Positions 9,305 through 19,455 are shown, counted from the stretch's first letter. The stretch: DNA of 64,000 nucleotides from Segatella copri (GCF_019127135.1 NZ_JAHOEA010000003.1:77422-141421), one strand, 5' to 3'. A program made the numbers and translations. Notes: generated by a model from the letters alone, not told the origin.

Positions 9305-9685
9305 TTACTTAGTAGCCTTCTTCTTATTAGCAACAGTCTTCTTCTTACCCTTACGTGTACGAGCATTATTCTTAGTGCTCTGACCGCGAACTGGAAGACC
9401 ATTACGATGTCTAACTCCACGATAGCAACCAATATCCATCAGTCGCTTAATGTTCATCTGGATCTCAGAACGGAGATCACCTTCAACTTTGAACTCAGCG
9501 CCGATAATTTCACGGATCTTAGCTGCCTGGTCATCAGACCACTCGCTAACCTTCAGGTCACGGTTTACACCGGCCTTATCCAATATCTTTGCTGAACTAC
9601 TTCGACCAATACCATAGATATAGGTCAATGCGATTTCGCCACGCTTATTCTGGGGCAAATCTACTCCAACAATTCTTATTGCCAT
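9305..9685 (-). CDS. rpsM: 30S ribosomal protein S13
   Basis: 126 aa, a 30S head protein contacting P-site tRNA and L5. [26 protein letters not shown] start, [10 protein letters not shown] motif, and a basic C-terminal tail ending KKATK. It is the first gene of the alpha operon, with a promoter box about 50 nt upstream. Confidence 0.98.
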   Translation of the reverse strand: MAIRIVGVDLPQNKRGEIALTYIYGIGRSSSAKILDKAGVNRDLKVSEWSDDQAAKIREIIGAEFKVEGDLRSEIQMNIKRLMDIGCYRGVRHRNGLPVRGQSTKNNARTRKGKKKTVANKKKATK

Positions 9686-9733
9686 TGTTTAAATAAATAA
9701 TTAAAAAATTAATACCTTTCGTTTAAAGCGGTG

Positions 9734-9741
9734 CAAAAGTA
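9734..9741 (-). promoter_or_regulatory. Likely promoter -7 box of the alpha operon
   Basis: TACTTTTG on the minus strand in the 99-nt gap between rpmJ and rpsM, matching TAnnTTTG. I see no clear TTTG at 19-21 nt upstream, so only the -7 box supports it. Confidence 0.5.
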
Positions 9742-9784
9742 CAACTATTTTTTGAAATAACGGCACTTTTACAATACTTTAACA

Positions 9785-9901
9785 TTAACCCTGACGTAAT
9801 TTCATCTTAGGGTTCTTCTTGTTGATAACGAACAGACGACCTTTACGACGAACGATCTTGCAGTCAGCTGAACGCTTCTTTAATGATGCTCTTGTCTTCA
9901 T
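9785..9901 (-). CDS. rpmJ: 50S ribosomal protein L36, zinc-less form
   Basis: A 38-aa protein read directly from the sequence: starts [14 protein letters not shown] and ends PKMKLRQG. It belongs to the L36 family by length, position (between infA and rpsM) and basic core [15 protein letters not shown]. Only one cysteine (Cys14) remains of the usual C-x2-C-x12-C-x4-H zinc ligands, so this is the zinc-independent type. It is shorter than the usual gene-finding cut-off. Confidence 0.95.
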   Translation of the reverse strand: MKTRASLKKRSADCKIVRRKGRLFVINKKNPKMKLRQG

Positions 9902-9918
9902 AACCTTATATATGATTA

Positions 9919-10137
9919 TTATTTGTATCTAAAAACAATTCTACCTTTGGTAAGGTCATATGGACTCATCTCCACCTTTACCTTATCACCAGGTAAAATC
10001 TTGATGTAATGCATTCTCATCTTACCAGAGATATGAGCTGTGATGTCAACTCCATTCTCTAATTCTACTCGGAACATCGCATTTGACAATGCTTCTACAA
10101 TAGTTCCATCTTGCTCAATAGCGGCTTGTTTTGCCAT
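9919..10137 (-). CDS. infA: Translation initiation factor IF-1
   Basis: 72 aa, an S1/OB-fold factor that blocks the 30S A site during initiation. The start at [11 protein letters not shown] (10137) gives the standard length. A longer open frame to 10212 adds 25 residues unlike any IF-1 and is rejected. [20 protein letters not shown] is the signature. It is followed by rpmJ after 17 nt. No methionine aminopeptidase gene lies between it and secY. Confidence 0.97.
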   Translation of the reverse strand: MAKQAAIEQDGTIVEALSNAMFRVELENGVDITAHISGKMRMHYIKILPGDKVKVEMSPYDLTKGRIVFRYK

Positions 10138-10265
10138 AATATAAATATTTGTCCTTCTTAATGTTAAACTTCTACGAATGAAGATAAAATTTTGCTTTAT
10201 CTTTTCGAGCAACCTTGTGTCATCAATATCTGATGAAAAACATAATTAGATGACATATTAGCGGG

Positions 10266-10310
10266 AAAAGGCTCTCCAAGTGGATAAGGATAACCTATCC
10301 AAATGGAGAG
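10266..10310 (-). terminator. Terminator-like hairpin after secY
   Basis: On the minus strand CTCTCCA (10310-10304) pairs with TGGAGAG (10278-10272), with a second inner stem (GGATAGG / CCTTATCC), followed by TTTT. It sits in the 287-nt gap between secY and infA, about 115 nt past the secY stop. It probably ends, or attenuates, transcription of the S10-spc cluster. The remainder of the gap shows no gene. Confidence 0.7.
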
Positions 10311-10424
10311 TCGTCTCACATAATATAGTAAATTCAAGTCAGCCTTACTTATATAAAGAAAAAACTGAACTCAAAAAAATTTCATCTTCTGTCTTCAGAA
10401 ATTTCTCATTTCAAAAGAAAAAGA

Positions 10425-11762
10425 TTAATATGCAGCAACACCACCCTGACGGGTATGGCCTGAATTCAAAAGACCATCATAGTGGCGCATAAGCAAATGA
10501 CTCTCGATTTGTTGTAATGTGTCAATGACAACACCAACCAAAATCAATAGAGATGTACCTCCAAAGAATTGAGAGAAAGCTTGCTGTACATCGAGAAGTC
10601 CTGCTAAAGCAGGCATAATTGCGATAAACGCAATAAATAACGAACCTGGTAAAGTAATACGAGACATTACGGTATCAATGTACTCAGCTGTATCCTTTCC
10701 TGGTTTTACGCCAGGAATGAAACCATTATTACGTTTCATATCCTCAGCCATCTGAGTAGGATTCAATGTAATAGCTGTATAGAAATAAGTAAATGCAATA
10801 ACCAAGATTACATAAACAACATTATATAGCAAACTACGATTATCCATCAACTGCTGAACAACACTACTAGCATTTTCAGACTGATAGCGAACTATCGCCA
10901 ATGGAATAAACATTAAAGCCTGAGCAAAGATGATAGGCATTACGTTAGCAGCAAAAAGCTTCAAAGGAATGTACTGACGTGCACCACCATATTGCTTATT
11001 TCCAACCAAACGTTTAGCATACTGTACAGGAATCTTACGTGTACCTTGTACCAAAAGTATTGAAGCACAAACTACAGCATAAAGGATAAGGATCTCAACG
11101 ATGAACATGATAAGACCACCACCAGAAATTGCCTGCAAACGAGAAGTTACCTCCTGAACGAAAGCCTGTGGCAAACGGGCGATAATACCAATCATAATAA
11201 TAAGAGAGATACCATTACCTACTCCCTTGTCAGTGATACGTTCACCTAACCAAAGGATAAACATACTACCTGCAGCCAAGATAATTGTTGCCGGAATCAT
11301 GAATACCGTCCAACTGATACCTGTGGCTAGAGCATTAGCAGCCTGCATTTTCAAATTCAAAAGGTAACTAGGAGCCTGAAAGACCAAAATGGCCACAGTC
11401 AGGACTCTAGTATACCATTGTATTTTTTTGCGACCGCTCTCGCCCTCACGCTGCATCTTCTGGAAATAAGGCACAGCGACAGCAAGGAGCTGCATAACGA
11501 TTGAAGCTGAGATATAAGGCATAATTCCGAGTGCAAAGATAGATGCATTGGAAAATGCACCACCAGAGAACATGTCCAATAGCGACATAAGACCGCCAGA
11601 GGTCTGCGACTGAAGTTTTTCCAACATGCCCGGATTGATACCTGGAAGTACCACAAACGAGCCAAAACGGTAAATAGCCGTAAACAGAAGAGTAATGAGG
11701 AGTCTCTGACGGAGATCCTCTATCTTCCAACAGTTCTTTAGTGTCTCAATAAACTTTTTCAT
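10425..11762 (-). CDS. secY: Protein translocase subunit SecY
   Basis: 445 aa, the ten-helix core channel of the Sec translocon; its partner SecE is encoded at 36149-36337. The N-terminus MKKFIETLKNCWKIEDLRQR, the plug/helix-2 region after GGALSNASIFALGIMPYI-type sequence, and VVIDTLQQIESHLLMRHYDG in the C-terminal loop are characteristic. It follows rplO after 4 nt, as is usual for the end of the spc operon. Confidence 0.98.
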   Translation of the reverse strand: MKKFIETLKNCWKIEDLRQRLLITLLFTAIYRFGSFVVLPGINPGMLEKLQSQTSGGLMSLLDMFSGGAFSNASIFALGIMPYISASIVMQLLAVAVPYFQKMQREGESGRKKIQWYTRVLTVAILVFQAPSYLLNLKMQAANALATGISWTVFMIPATIILAAGSMFILWLGERITDKGVGNGISLIIMIGIIARLPQAFVQEVTSRLQAISGGGLIMFIVEILILYAVVCASILLVQGTRKIPVQYAKRLVGNKQYGGARQYIPLKLFAANVMPIIFAQALMFIPLAIVRYQSENASSVVQQLMDNRSLLYNVVYVILVIAFTYFYTAITLNPTQMAEDMKRNNGFIPGVKPGKDTAEYIDTVMSRITLPGSLFIAFIAIMPALAGLLDVQQAFSQFFGGTSLLILVGVVIDTLQQIESHLLMRHYDGLLNSGHTRQGGVAAY

Positions 11763-11766
11763 TTAC

Positions 11767-12213
11767 TTAGATTATAGTTGCGTTACCACCTACTGCCTTG
11801 ATTGCTTCTTCGGCAGTCTTTGAGAAAGCATTAGCTTCAACTTCCAATTTTGCTTTAAGTTCACCGTTACCGAGAACCTTTACAAGCTCCTTGCCGTTTG
11901 TGAGGCCAGCAGCCTTAAGTTCCTCAATACCGATTTTTGTAAGGTTCTTTGCTTCAGCAAGAGCCTGAAGAGTAGAAAGGTTTACTGCGAAGTACTCCTT
12001 GTGGTTGATATTCTTAAAACCAGCCTTTGGAACACGACGCTGCAATGGCATCTGACCACCTTCGAAACCAATCTTTCTCTTATAACCAGAACGAGCCTTG
12101 GCACCCTTATGACCACGTGTAGAAGTACCACCGAGACCAGAACCTGGACCACGACCAATACGACGACGTGAATGGGTAGAACCTGCAGCAGGTTTCAAAT
12201 TATTTAATTTCAT
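11767..12213 (-). CDS. rplO: 50S ribosomal protein L15
   Basis: 148 aa, a late-assembling 23S rRNA binder. MKLNNLKPAAGS start, the Gly/Arg-rich RRRIGRGPGSGLGGTSTRGH segment, and the FEGGQMPLQRRVPKAGF motif. Immediately upstream of secY. Confidence 0.98.
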   Translation of the reverse strand: MKLNNLKPAAGSTHSRRRIGRGPGSGLGGTSTRGHKGAKARSGYKRKIGFEGGQMPLQRRVPKAGFKNINHKEYFAVNLSTLQALAEAKNLTKIGIEELKAAGLTNGKELVKVLGNGELKAKLEVEANAFSKTAEEAIKAVGGNATII

Positions 12214-12239
12214 AATCGTTCCTAATTTAAAAAGATTAA

Positions 12240-12416
12240 TTAATCAACTACACTTACGAGGTGATGAACCTTACGGATCATACCACGGTTGCTAGGAGTA
12301 TCCTCTACCTCAACAACCTGAGAAATCTTGTGGAGACCAAGACAAGCGAGTGTACGCTTCTGATCTACTGGAGCACCGATTTTACTCTTAATCTGCTTGA
12401 TTTTAATTGTTGCCAT
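12240..12416 (-). CDS. rpmD: 50S ribosomal protein L30
   Basis: A 58-aa protein translated by hand: starts MATIKIKQIKSKIGA, middle LGLHKISQVVEVEDTPSN, ends HHLVSVVD. Length and motif (KQIKSxIG, RTLxxLGL) are those of L30. It lies between rpsE and rplO, the normal position, and falls below common length cut-offs. Confidence 0.96.
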   Translation of the reverse strand: MATIKIKQIKSKIGAPVDQKRTLACLGLHKISQVVEVEDTPSNRGMIRKVHHLVSVVD

Positions 12417-12432
12417 ATTCGATTTTTCCTAA

Positions 12433-12945
12433 TTAACCGTTAAATACTTTATCCATACTGATACCACGCTCACCTGCTACAGTATAAGCATCACGCATCT
12501 CTGCAAGAGCTGCGATAGTAGCCTTCACAAGGTTATGGGCATTTGAAGAACCCTTAGACTTAGCGATGACATCCTTGATACCTACGCTCTCAAGTACTGC
12601 ACGCATAGCACCACCGGCCTTCAAACCAGTACCGGCAGCAGCTGGCTTAATAAGAACCTTAGCACCACCAAATGAAGTTTCAACCTCATGAGGTACAGTA
12701 CCCTTGAGTACAGGAACCTTTACCAAGTTCTTCTTAGCAGCTTCAGTACCCTTTGCGATAGCAGCTGTAACCTCACCTGCCTTACCAAGGCCGTAGCCGA
12801 TTACGCCATTACCGTCACCTACAACGACGATAGCAGCGAATGTGAAAGTACGACCACCCTTTGTAACCTTAGTTACACGGTTGATAGCAACCAAGCGATC
12901 CTTAAGTACTTCTTCGTTATTTACTTTTACTTTATCCATTGCCAT
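12433..12945 (-). CDS. rpsE: 30S ribosomal protein S5
   Basis: 170 aa, in the 30S body at the mRNA entry site; affects decoding accuracy. The S5 dsRBD-like domain begins [19 protein letters not shown] and the C-terminal domain carries [18 protein letters not shown]. The start may be Met1 (12945) or Met3 (12939); both fit. Confidence 0.97.
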   Translation of the reverse strand: MAMDKVKVNNEEVLKDRLVAINRVTKVTKGGRTFTFAAIVVVGDGNGVIGYGLGKAGEVTAAIAKGTEAAKKNLVKVPVLKGTVPHEVETSFGGAKVLIKPAAAGTGLKAGGAMRAVLESVGIKDVIAKSKGSSNAHNLVKATIAALAEMRDAYTVAGERGISMDKVFNG

Positions 12946-12951
12946 AATCGT

Positions 12952-13296
12952 TTAAAATTTAAGACCACCATTACGAGCACCTTCAGCCAACTGCTTTACA
13001 CGACCATGGTAAAGGTAACCATTACGGTCGAAAACTACTGCCTCAACGCCAGCAGCCTTAGCCTTCTCAGCAATGAGCTCGCCAACCTTAGTTGCCTGCT
13101 CCTGCTTAGGCATCTTCTCCAAACCGAGTGAAGAAGCTGATGCAAGTGTAGTGCCTGTCAAATCGTTAATAACCTGAGCGTAAATCTGCTTGTTAGAGCG
13201 GAATACACTAAGACGTGGACGCTCAGCTGTACCGTTCACACTCTTACGAATGCGGAACTTTATCTTAATTCGTCTTTCTACTTTCTTTGTTGTCAT
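12952..13296 (-). CDS. rplR: 50S ribosomal protein L18
   Basis: 114 aa, binds 5S rRNA together with L5. [20 protein letters not shown] and the C-terminal [20 protein letters not shown] are diagnostic. It is separated from rpsE by 6 nt. Confidence 0.98.
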   Translation of the reverse strand: MTTKKVERRIKIKFRIRKSVNGTAERPRLSVFRSNKQIYAQVINDLTGTTLASASSLGLEKMPKQEQATKVGELIAEKAKAAGVEAVVFDRNGYLYHGRVKQLAEGARNGGLKF

Positions 13297-13314
13297 AATC
13301 GTAAATAATTAAAA

Positions 13315-13887
13315 TTACTTAGCTGAAGCACTCTTACCAGACTTTCTGCGAATAACTTCACCCTTAAAGAGAATACCCTTACCTTTATAAGGCTCAGGCT
13401 TGCGGAAAGAACGAATTTTTGCACAAACGAGTCCCAACAACTGCTTGTCGCAAGACTCCAATGTCAAGATTGGGTTCTGGTTTCTTTCAGACTTAGTCTC
13501 AACCTTAATCTCCTTAGGCAACTGGATGAAAATAGGGTGAGTGTAACCCAAAGCAAACTCAATGATATTACCCTGGTTAGAAACACGATAACCAACACCT
13601 ACCAATTCCAAAACCTTTGTATAACCAGCGCTTACACCAACAACCATGTTGTTAACGAGAGAGCGATACAAACCGTGGAAAGCCTGCTTCTGCTTGATAT
13701 TTACAGGACTATTTTCATCGATTTCAAAGCTAATCTGACCATCTACATTATTAAACTTGATAGATGGATCAATCCACTGAGAAAGTTCACCCTTAGGGCC
13801 CTTTACTGTACAAACATGAGAAGTCTCATCATAGTTTACAGTAACACCTGCAGGGATACTAATTGGCAATTTTCCTATTCTAGACAT
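13315..13887 (-). CDS. rplF: 50S ribosomal protein L6
   Basis: 190 aa with the tandem L6 repeats, near the factor-binding site. The start MSRIGKLPISIPAGV at 13887 is standard for L6 and has a GGAGG motif just upstream. A longer frame to 13917 would overlap rpsH by 16 nt and is rejected. The C-terminal PEPYKGKGI motif and KSGKSASAK end are typical. Confidence 0.97.
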   Translation of the reverse strand: MSRIGKLPISIPAGVTVNYDETSHVCTVKGPKGELSQWIDPSIKFNNVDGQISFEIDENSPVNIKQKQAFHGLYRSLVNNMVVGVSAGYTKVLELVGVGYRVSNQGNIIEFALGYTHPIFIQLPKEIKVETKSERNQNPILTLESCDKQLLGLVCAKIRSFRKPEPYKGKGILFKGEVIRRKSGKSASAK

Positions 13888-13894
13888 ATAAAAG

Positions 13895-13899
13895 CCTCC
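13895..13899 (-). promoter_or_regulatory. Shine-Dalgarno-like site before rplF
   Basis: GGAGG on the minus strand, 7 nt before the ATG at 13887. Such sites are scarce in this window, and this one fixes the rplF start. Confidence 0.55.
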
Positions 13900-13901
13900 A
13901 A

Positions 13902-14297
13902 TTAATAAATATAGCAAAGAACCTCGCCACCGATCTTAAGATCAGAAGCTTCTTTGTCTGTCATTACACCTTTGGATGTAGATAAGATTGCAATACCTAA
14001 TCCGTTAATAACTCTTGGCATGTCCTTGTAACCGGTATACTTACGCAAACCTGGAGTTGACACGCGCTTCAAACACTTGATAGCGTTTTGCTTTGTAGTT
14101 GGGTTGTACTTCAAGGCTACCTTAATTGAGCCCTGAGGACCATCCTCTACAAACTTGTAATTGAGGATGTAACCTTTCTCGAAGAGGATCTTAGTGATCT
14201 CTTTCTTCAAGTTAGACGCAGGAACTTCTACAACACGGTGATGAGCCATGATTGCATTTCTGAGTCTTGTCAGATAATCTGCTATTGGATCTGTCAT
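13902..14297 (-). CDS. rpsH: 30S ribosomal protein S8
   Basis: 131 aa, binds the central 16S domain. MTDPIADYLTRLRNA start and the C-terminal GIAILSTSKGVMTDKEA motif. In E. coli S8 is the spc-operon repressor; no obvious target mimic was identified here. Confidence 0.98.
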   Translation of the reverse strand: MTDPIADYLTRLRNAIMAHHRVVEVPASNLKKEITKILFEKGYILNYKFVEDGPQGSIKVALKYNPTTKQNAIKCLKRVSTPGLRKYTGYKDMPRVINGLGIAILSTSKGVMTDKEASDLKIGGEVLCYIY

Positions 14298-14371
14298 AAA
14301 ATATAAATGTTTAATTAATCGGGACTACCCCGACAATATTAAATAAAAAAATATTCTTACCTTTGAAAGGA

Positions 14372-14674
14372 TTACCAGCTAGCCTTCTTTACACCTGGAA
14401 TCAAACCAGCAGAAGCCATCTCACGGAACTGGATACGAGAAATACCGAACTGACGGATATAACCCTTTGGACGACCAGTAATCTTGCAACGATTGTGAAG
14501 ACGGATTGGGTTTGCATTCTTAGGGATAGCCTGAAGCTTACGAGCTGCCTCGTATGCTTCGGCTGGATCATTAGAAGTTGCAATAATCTTTTTCAGTGCT
14601 TCGCGCTTTTCAGCGTAACGAGCTACAAGCTTTGCACGCTTAACCTCGCGAGCTTTCATTGATTCTTTTGCCAT
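14372..14674 (-). CDS. rpsN: 30S ribosomal protein S14, long zinc-less type
   Basis: 100 aa, in the 30S head. This is the long form lacking CxxC zinc knuckles (a single Cys is in [11 protein letters not shown]). The ending [11 protein letters not shown] is conserved. It is located between rplE and rpsH. Together with L36 it shows that two zinc-binding positions of the ribosome are zinc-free here. Confidence 0.97.
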   Translation of the reverse strand: MAKESMKAREVKRAKLVARYAEKREALKKIIATSNDPAEAYEAARKLQAIPKNANPIRLHNRCKITGRPKGYIRQFGISRIQFREMASAGLIPGVKKASW

Positions 14675-14679
14675 ATCTC

Positions 14680-15234
14680 TTAATCTTTATTTGCGTTCTT
14701 GAATGGAAGACCAAAAGCCTTCAAAAGAGCAAAACCTTCTTCATCAGTCTTAGCTGTTGTAACGAAGGTAATATTCATACCCTGAATACGATCAATCTCA
14801 TCGATATTAATCTCAGGGAAGATAATCTGCTCTGTGATACCTAATGTATAGTTACCACGACCATCAAACTTGCTCTCAATACCCTTGAAGTCGCGAATAC
14901 GAGGAAGAGAAACACGAACGAGCTTCTCTAAGAACTCATACATACGCTCACGACGCAAAGTTACCATAACACCGATAGGCATCTTCTTACGAAGCTTGAA
15001 GTTTGCAATATCCTTTTTAGAATATGTAGCAACAGCCTTCTGACCGGTGATAGCAGTAATCTCATTGATTGCTACATCAACAATTTTCTTGTCCTGAGTA
15101 GCATCACCAAGACCCTGATTGATGACAATCTTCTTCAATACTGGAATCTCCATAGCAGAAGAGTAGTTGAACTGCTTCTGGAGAGCAGGAGCGATTGTCT
15201 CCTTATATACTTTCTTTAACTGTGCTGTATCCAT
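14680..15234 (-). CDS. rplE: 50S ribosomal protein L5
   Basis: 184 aa, binds 5S rRNA and contacts P-site tRNA. The [10 protein letters not shown] motif and [10 protein letters not shown] are visible. Its start codon overlaps the rplX stop by one base (TAATG), which suggests translational coupling. Confidence 0.98.
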   Translation of the reverse strand: MDTAQLKKVYKETIAPALQKQFNYSSAMEIPVLKKIVINQGLGDATQDKKIVDVAINEITAITGQKAVATYSKKDIANFKLRKKMPIGVMVTLRRERMYEFLEKLVRVSLPRIRDFKGIESKFDGRGNYTLGITEQIIFPEINIDEIDRIQGMNITFVTTAKTDEEGFALLKAFGLPFKNANKD

Positions 15235-15551
15235 TACTTGATTTCCTCCCCTGACTTTTTAGCGATGCGAACAACGTTTTTACCCTCATGCTTGATAGCA
15301 ACACGAGTAGCCTTGCCACTCTTAGGATCAATCAAACTCAAATTTGAGATATGAATAGGAGCCTCCTGCTTAACAATACCTCCCTGAGGATTCTTAGCAG
15401 ATGGCTTAGTGCTCTTAGAAACCATGTGCACACCTTCTACGATAGCACGGTTTTCCTCAACGAGGACCTTAAGCACCTTACCTGTCTTGCCCTTATCTGC
15501 ACCAGCAATAACGATAACGGTATCGTCTTTCTTAATATGTAACTTACTCAT
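15234..15551 (-). CDS. rplX: 50S ribosomal protein L24
   Basis: 105 aa, an assembly initiator with a KOW motif near the start ([20 protein letters not shown]). Overlaps rplE by one base. Confidence 0.98.
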   Translation of the reverse strand: MSKLHIKKDDTVIVIAGADKGKTGKVLKVLVEENRAIVEGVHMVSKSTKPSAKNPQGGIVKQEAPIHISNLSLIDPKSGKATRVAIKHEGKNVVRIAKKSGEEIK

Positions 15552-15571
15552 TACTTCTTACTTTTTAAATA

Positions 15572-15937
15572 TTAAAGAACCTCAGGTGCCAAAGAAACGA
15601 CTTTCATATTTACTGCACGAAGCTCACGAGCAACAGGACCGAAAATACGGCTACCACGAAGCTCACCTGCATTGTTGAGCAATACACAAGCGTTGTCATC
15701 GAAACGGATGTAAGAACCATCTGCACGACGAATTTCCTTCTTTGTGCGAACAATCAAAGCCTTTGATACTGCACCCTTCTTCAAATCACTTGATGGGATA
15801 ACGTTCTTGACTGCAACAACAATAACGTCACCAACGCTAGCGTAACGACGGCCTGTACCACCGAGAACTCGAATGCAAAGAGCCTCACGAGCACCGCTGT
15901 TATCACATACTGTAAGTCTTGATTCAGTCTGTATCAT
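15572..15937 (-). CDS. rplN: 50S ribosomal protein L14
   Basis: 121 aa, at the subunit interface. [17 protein letters not shown] start, DNACVLLNN and [11 protein letters not shown] motifs. Located between rpsQ and rplX as expected. Confidence 0.98.
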   Translation of the reverse strand: MIQTESRLTVCDNSGAREALCIRVLGGTGRRYASVGDVIVVAVKNVIPSSDLKKGAVSKALIVRTKKEIRRADGSYIRFDDNACVLLNNAGELRGSRIFGPVARELRAVNMKVVSLAPEVL

Positions 15938-15939
15938 AA

Positions 15940-16197
15940 TTACTTAGCTTTTTCTACAATTTGTACTAATCTCCATCTCTTTGTCTTAGACAGAGGACGA
16001 GTCTCCATGATCATAACTGTATCACCTACGTTAGCCTCATTATTCTCGTCATGTGCATGGTACTTCTTTGTCTTCTGGACAAATTTACCATAAATAGGGT
16101 GCATCTCCTTGAACTTAGCTGCAATAACAATGGTTTTATCCATCTTGTTGCTAATAACAACACCCTGTCTTACTTTTCTTAAATTTCTTGTTTCCAT
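15940..16197 (-). CDS. rpsQ: 30S ribosomal protein S17
   Basis: 85 aa from [14 protein letters not shown] at 16197, an OB-fold 16S binder; the motif [20 protein letters not shown] is diagnostic. An in-frame ATG at 16206 would add MVQ; I prefer the shorter form because S17 proteins of related bacteria normally begin ME(T/A)RNLRK. Confidence 0.94.
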   Translation of the reverse strand: METRNLRKVRQGVVISNKMDKTIVIAAKFKEMHPIYGKFVQKTKKYHAHDENNEANVGDTVMIMETRPLSKTKRWRLVQIVEKAK

Positions 16198-16208
16198 CTG
16201 GACCATTA

Positions 16209-16403
16209 TTATTTGTTAAGTTCTCTCTGACGAAGTTCAGTTTTCATACGTGCAATATCACGACGAGCAACCTTAATCTCTGATGGATTCTCAAGTGGAG
16301 TTACATTATGATTGATCTTCTTCTTGTTCAAAGCATCAACAGCTGCCTCCAACTTCTCAACCAATTCTTTGGTCTCGATATTTTTAATTTCTGCAATCTT
16401 CAT
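16209..16403 (-). CDS. rpmC: 50S ribosomal protein L29
   Basis: 64 aa, next to the tunnel exit, a contact point of trigger factor and [22 protein letters not shown] start and [15 protein letters not shown] end. It begins 2 nt after the rplP stop. Confidence 0.97.
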   Translation of the reverse strand: MKIAEIKNIETKELVEKLEAAVDALNKKKINHNVTPLENPSEIKVARRDIARMKTELRQRELNK

Positions 16404-16405
16404 AA

Positions 16406-16834
16406 TTAAGCGTTTTTATCGTAATCACGTCTAACAATAAACTTAGTCTTAACAGGAAGTTTCTGAGCGCAAAGGCGAAGACCTTCTTTTGCAATATCGA
16501 AACTAACTCCTTCAACTTCGAAGAGAATTCGACCTGGTGTAACAGGTGCAACCCATCCTGCTGGATCACCCTTACCTTTACCCATACGGACATCAGCAGG
16601 CTTGCGAGTGATTGGCTTATCAGGGAAAATTCTAATCCAGACCTGACCTTGACGGTTCATATAGCGGTTCAATGCTACACGAGCTGCCTCAATCTGACGA
16701 CTATCGATCCACTTTGATTCAAGAGTTTTGATACCAAAAGAACCGAAAGCCAATTGTGTACCTCTGTGAGCGTTGCCTTTGTTGCCACGACCATCTTGAG
16801 GTCTTCTATATTTAACTCTTTTTGGCTGTAACAT
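16406..16834 (-). CDS. rplP: 50S ribosomal protein L16
   Basis: 142 aa, near the A-site tRNA elbow. [16 protein letters not shown] start; [22 protein letters not shown] motif, which includes the Arg that is hydroxylated in E. coli L16. Between rpsC and rpmC. Confidence 0.98.
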   Translation of the reverse strand: MLQPKRVKYRRPQDGRGNKGNAHRGTQLAFGSFGIKTLESKWIDSRQIEAARVALNRYMNRQGQVWIRIFPDKPITRKPADVRMGKGKGDPAGWVAPVTPGRILFEVEGVSFDIAKEGLRLCAQKLPVKTKFIVRRDYDKNA

Positions 16835-16850
16835 GATAGCTTTCTAAAAT

Positions 16851-17582
16851 TTAACGGTTATTGTTTCTTTTACGATTACCACCACGGTTGTTAGAGCGAC
16901 CGTTACCACGGTTGTTGCTCTTATTGTCCTGTGAGAAGTTTGGAGTAAGATCAGCCTTACCATAAACCTCACCACGGCAAATCCAAACCTTAATACCAAG
17001 CAAACCTACCTTTGTAAGTGCCTCGCACTGGCAGTAGTCGATGTCTGCGCGGAATGTATGAAGAGGTGTACGACCCTCTTTGTACATTTCTTTACGTGCC
17101 ATTTCAGCACCATTCAGACGACCTGTAATCTGTACCTTGATACCCTCAGCGCCTGCACGCATGGTGTTAGCAACTGCCATCTTGATAGCGCGACGATAAG
17201 CAATCATGTGCTCAATCTGAGTCGCAATATTCTTACCAACGATAGTAGCATCAAGTTCAGGCTTTTTAACCTCGAAGATGTTGATCTGAATATCTTTCTT
17301 ATAAAGCTTCTTCAACTCTTCCTTCAACTTATCTACATCCTGACCACCTTTACCAATGACAATACCTGGACGGGCTGTACAAATAGTAATGGTAACAAGT
17401 TTCAATGTACGTTCGATAATAATACGAGAAATGCTTGCTTTAGCAAGACGCTCGTTAAGATACTTACGGATTTTCTGATCCTCAACGAGGTTATCACCGA
17501 AGTTCTTACCACCGAACCAATTTGAATCCCAACCACGGATAACACCAAGTCGGTTACTAATCGGATTAACTTTCTGTCCCAT
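16851..17582 (-). CDS. rpsC: 30S ribosomal protein S3
   Basis: 243 aa, at the mRNA entry tunnel with helicase function. [20 protein letters not shown] start, KH domain with GIVIGKGG, and the C-terminal S3 domain ending near GKADLTP. The final 30 residues are an Asn/Arg/Gly-rich low-complexity tail, longer and more biased than in most S3 proteins. Confidence 0.98.
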   Translation of the reverse strand: MGQKVNPISNRLGVIRGWDSNWFGGKNFGDNLVEDQKIRKYLNERLAKASISRIIIERTLKLVTITICTARPGIVIGKGGQDVDKLKEELKKLYKKDIQINIFEVKKPELDATIVGKNIATQIEHMIAYRRAIKMAVANTMRAGAEGIKVQITGRLNGAEMARKEMYKEGRTPLHTFRADIDYCQCEALTKVGLLGIKVWICRGEVYGKADLTPNFSQDNKSNNRGNGRSNNRGGNRKRNNNR

Positions 17583-17591
17583 TCTACTTAA

Positions 17592-17996
17592 TTATTTTTC
17601 GTCATTAGTTTTTGCATCAACAAAAAGAGTTACATGGTTAGAACGCTTACGAATTCTATAACCACGACCCTGTGGTGCAGGTCTCATACGTTTCATTGTA
17701 ACGCCTTCGTCAACGAAGACCTTACTAATATAAAGCTCACCGTCTTCAGCCTTGCGATTATTCTTAGCTTCCCAGTTAGCGATAGCTGAACGAAGTAATT
17801 TCTCTACATCAGCTGATGCCTGCTTCTTAGAGAAGCGAAGTACTCCGAGTGCACGGTTAACCTCCATACCACGAATCATGTCTACTACATAGCGCATCTT
17901 ACGTGGAGAAGAAGGAACGCCTACCAACTTTGCGAAGTACAAGTTTTTACGGGCTTCTTTCAATTTCTCAGCCGCAATATGTTTTCTTGCTCCCAT
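17592..17996 (-). CDS. rplV: 50S ribosomal protein L22
   Basis: 134 aa; its beta-hairpin reaches into the exit tunnel (macrolide-resistance position). The hairpin sequence [21 protein letters not shown] is intact. Also recognised by [14 protein letters not shown]. Confidence 0.98.
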   Translation of the reverse strand: MGARKHIAAEKLKEARKNLYFAKLVGVPSSPRKMRYVVDMIRGMEVNRALGVLRFSKKQASADVEKLLRSAIANWEAKNNRKAEDGELYISKVFVDEGVTMKRMRPAPQGRGYRIRKRSNHVTLFVDAKTNDEK

Positions 17997-18031
17997 TATT
18001 TACTTAAATTTTAAATGGTTTAACCCTTAGC

Positions 18032-18298
18032 TTACTTTCTGTTACCAGAGTGACCGCCAAAGCGACGTGTTGGAGCAAACTCTCCAAGCTTGTGGCCAAC
18101 CATATTCTCTGTAACATAAACAGGGATAAATTTGTTACCGTTATGAACTGCAACAGTATGTCCTACGAAATCAGGAGATATCATTGAAGCTCTAGCCCAT
18201 GTCTTAACAACATTCTTCTTGCCACTCTCGTTCATAGCGAGAATCTTCTTCTCGAGAGAAACGTTGATGTATGGACCTTTTTTAAGTGAACGACTCAT
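18032..18298 (-). CDS. rpsS: 30S ribosomal protein S19
   Basis: 88 aa, in the 30S head, forms a complex with S13. [19 protein letters not shown] start, [20 protein letters not shown] end. Confidence 0.98.
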   Translation of the reverse strand: MSRSLKKGPYINVSLEKKILAMNESGKKNVVKTWARASMISPDFVGHTVAVHNGNKFIPVYVTENMVGHKLGEFAPTRRFGGHSGNRK

Positions 18299-18308
18299 AA
18301 TTTACTCT

Positions 18309-19136
18309 TTATTTTTTGTTAGCTCTTTCGATAATATACTTGTTAGAAAGCTTCTTAGGTGCGCGAGTCTTAAGACCCTTAGCGTACAAGCCCTTACGTG
18401 AACGTGGGTGACCACCACTCTGGCGACCTTCACCACCACCCATTGGGTGATCAACAGGGTTCATAACAACACCACGGTTGTGTGGACGACGACCCAACCA
18501 GCGTGAACGACCAGCCTTACCAGACTGCTCAAGAGCGTGGTCAGAGTTACCAACACTACCAACTGTAGCCTTACAAGCACTCAAAATCTGGCGTGTTTCA
18601 CCAGAAGGGAGCTTAATTACACAATAACTGCCCTCACGAGAAGTCAACTGAGCAAAATTACCAGCCGAACGAACCAACAAGGCACCCTGACCAGGACGCA
18701 ACTCAATGTTGTGGATCACTGTACCAACAGGGATGTTTGCCAAAGGAAGACAGTTACCAATCTCAGGAGCAGCTTCTGCACCTGACATCAAAGTAGCGCC
18801 TACCTCAAGTCCGTTAGGAGCAATAATGTAACGTTTTTCACCATCAGCGTAGTAAAGCAATGCGATACGAGCCGAACGATTTGGATCGTACTCGATTGTC
18901 TTAACAACTGCTGGAACACCATCTTTCTCACGTTTGAAGTCGATTAAACGATACTTCTGCTTGTGACCACCGCCAATGTAGCGAACGGTCATCTTACCGG
19001 TGTTGTTTCGACCGCCGGTAGAACGTTTACCGTAAACGAGAGACTTCTCTGGCACGGATGCAGTAATATCCTCGAACGTGCCAATAACCTTGTGTCTTTG
19101 ACCCGGAGTAACCGGTTTTAATTTACGTACTGCCAT
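18309..19136 (-). CDS. rplB: 50S ribosomal protein L2
   Basis: 275 aa, required for subunit association and the peptidyl transferase centre. Motifs [19 protein letters not shown] and the C-terminal [17 protein letters not shown]. The Met in HPMGGG replaces the His seen in E. coli HPHGGG. Confidence 0.98.
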   Translation of the reverse strand: MAVRKLKPVTPGQRHKVIGTFEDITASVPEKSLVYGKRSTGGRNNTGKMTVRYIGGGHKQKYRLIDFKREKDGVPAVVKTIEYDPNRSARIALLYYADGEKRYIIAPNGLEVGATLMSGAEAAPEIGNCLPLANIPVGTVIHNIELRPGQGALLVRSAGNFAQLTSREGSYCVIKLPSGETRQILSACKATVGSVGNSDHALEQSGKAGRSRWLGRRPHNRGVVMNPVDHPMGGGEGRQSGGHPRSRKGLYAKGLKTRAPKKLSNKYIIERANKK

Positions 19137-19144
19137 TTTTTATT

Positions 19145-19438
19145 TTAAATATTGCTGTAAAAATCAATTGTATCGCCCTCCTTAAGAGTAACGATTGCCT
19201 TCTTGAACGCATTCTTCTGACCCTTAACAAGACCTGCCTTTGTATAACGGGCAGAGCGCTTGCCAGCGTAACGAATAGTGTTCACGTCAACTACTGTAAC
19301 ATTATACAGACTCTCAACTTCCTTCTTAATCTCGAGCTTATTAGCCTCAGGACGAACAACGAAGCCATAGCGGTTAGGCTGCTTGTCTGTAATCTTGGTC
19401 ATCTTCTCAGTAACCAATGGTTTGATAATAAATGCCAT
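19145..19438 (-). CDS. rplW: 50S ribosomal protein L23
   Basis: 97 aa, docking site at the tunnel exit for trigger factor and SRP. PLVTEKMTK and NRYGFVVRPEANKLEIKKEV are conserved. Confidence 0.98.
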   Translation of the reverse strand: MAFIIKPLVTEKMTKITDKQPNRYGFVVRPEANKLEIKKEVESLYNVTVVDVNTIRYAGKRSARYTKAGLVKGQKNAFKKAIVTLKEGDTIDFYSNI

Positions 19439-19455
19439 ATTCTAATATCTCCTTT

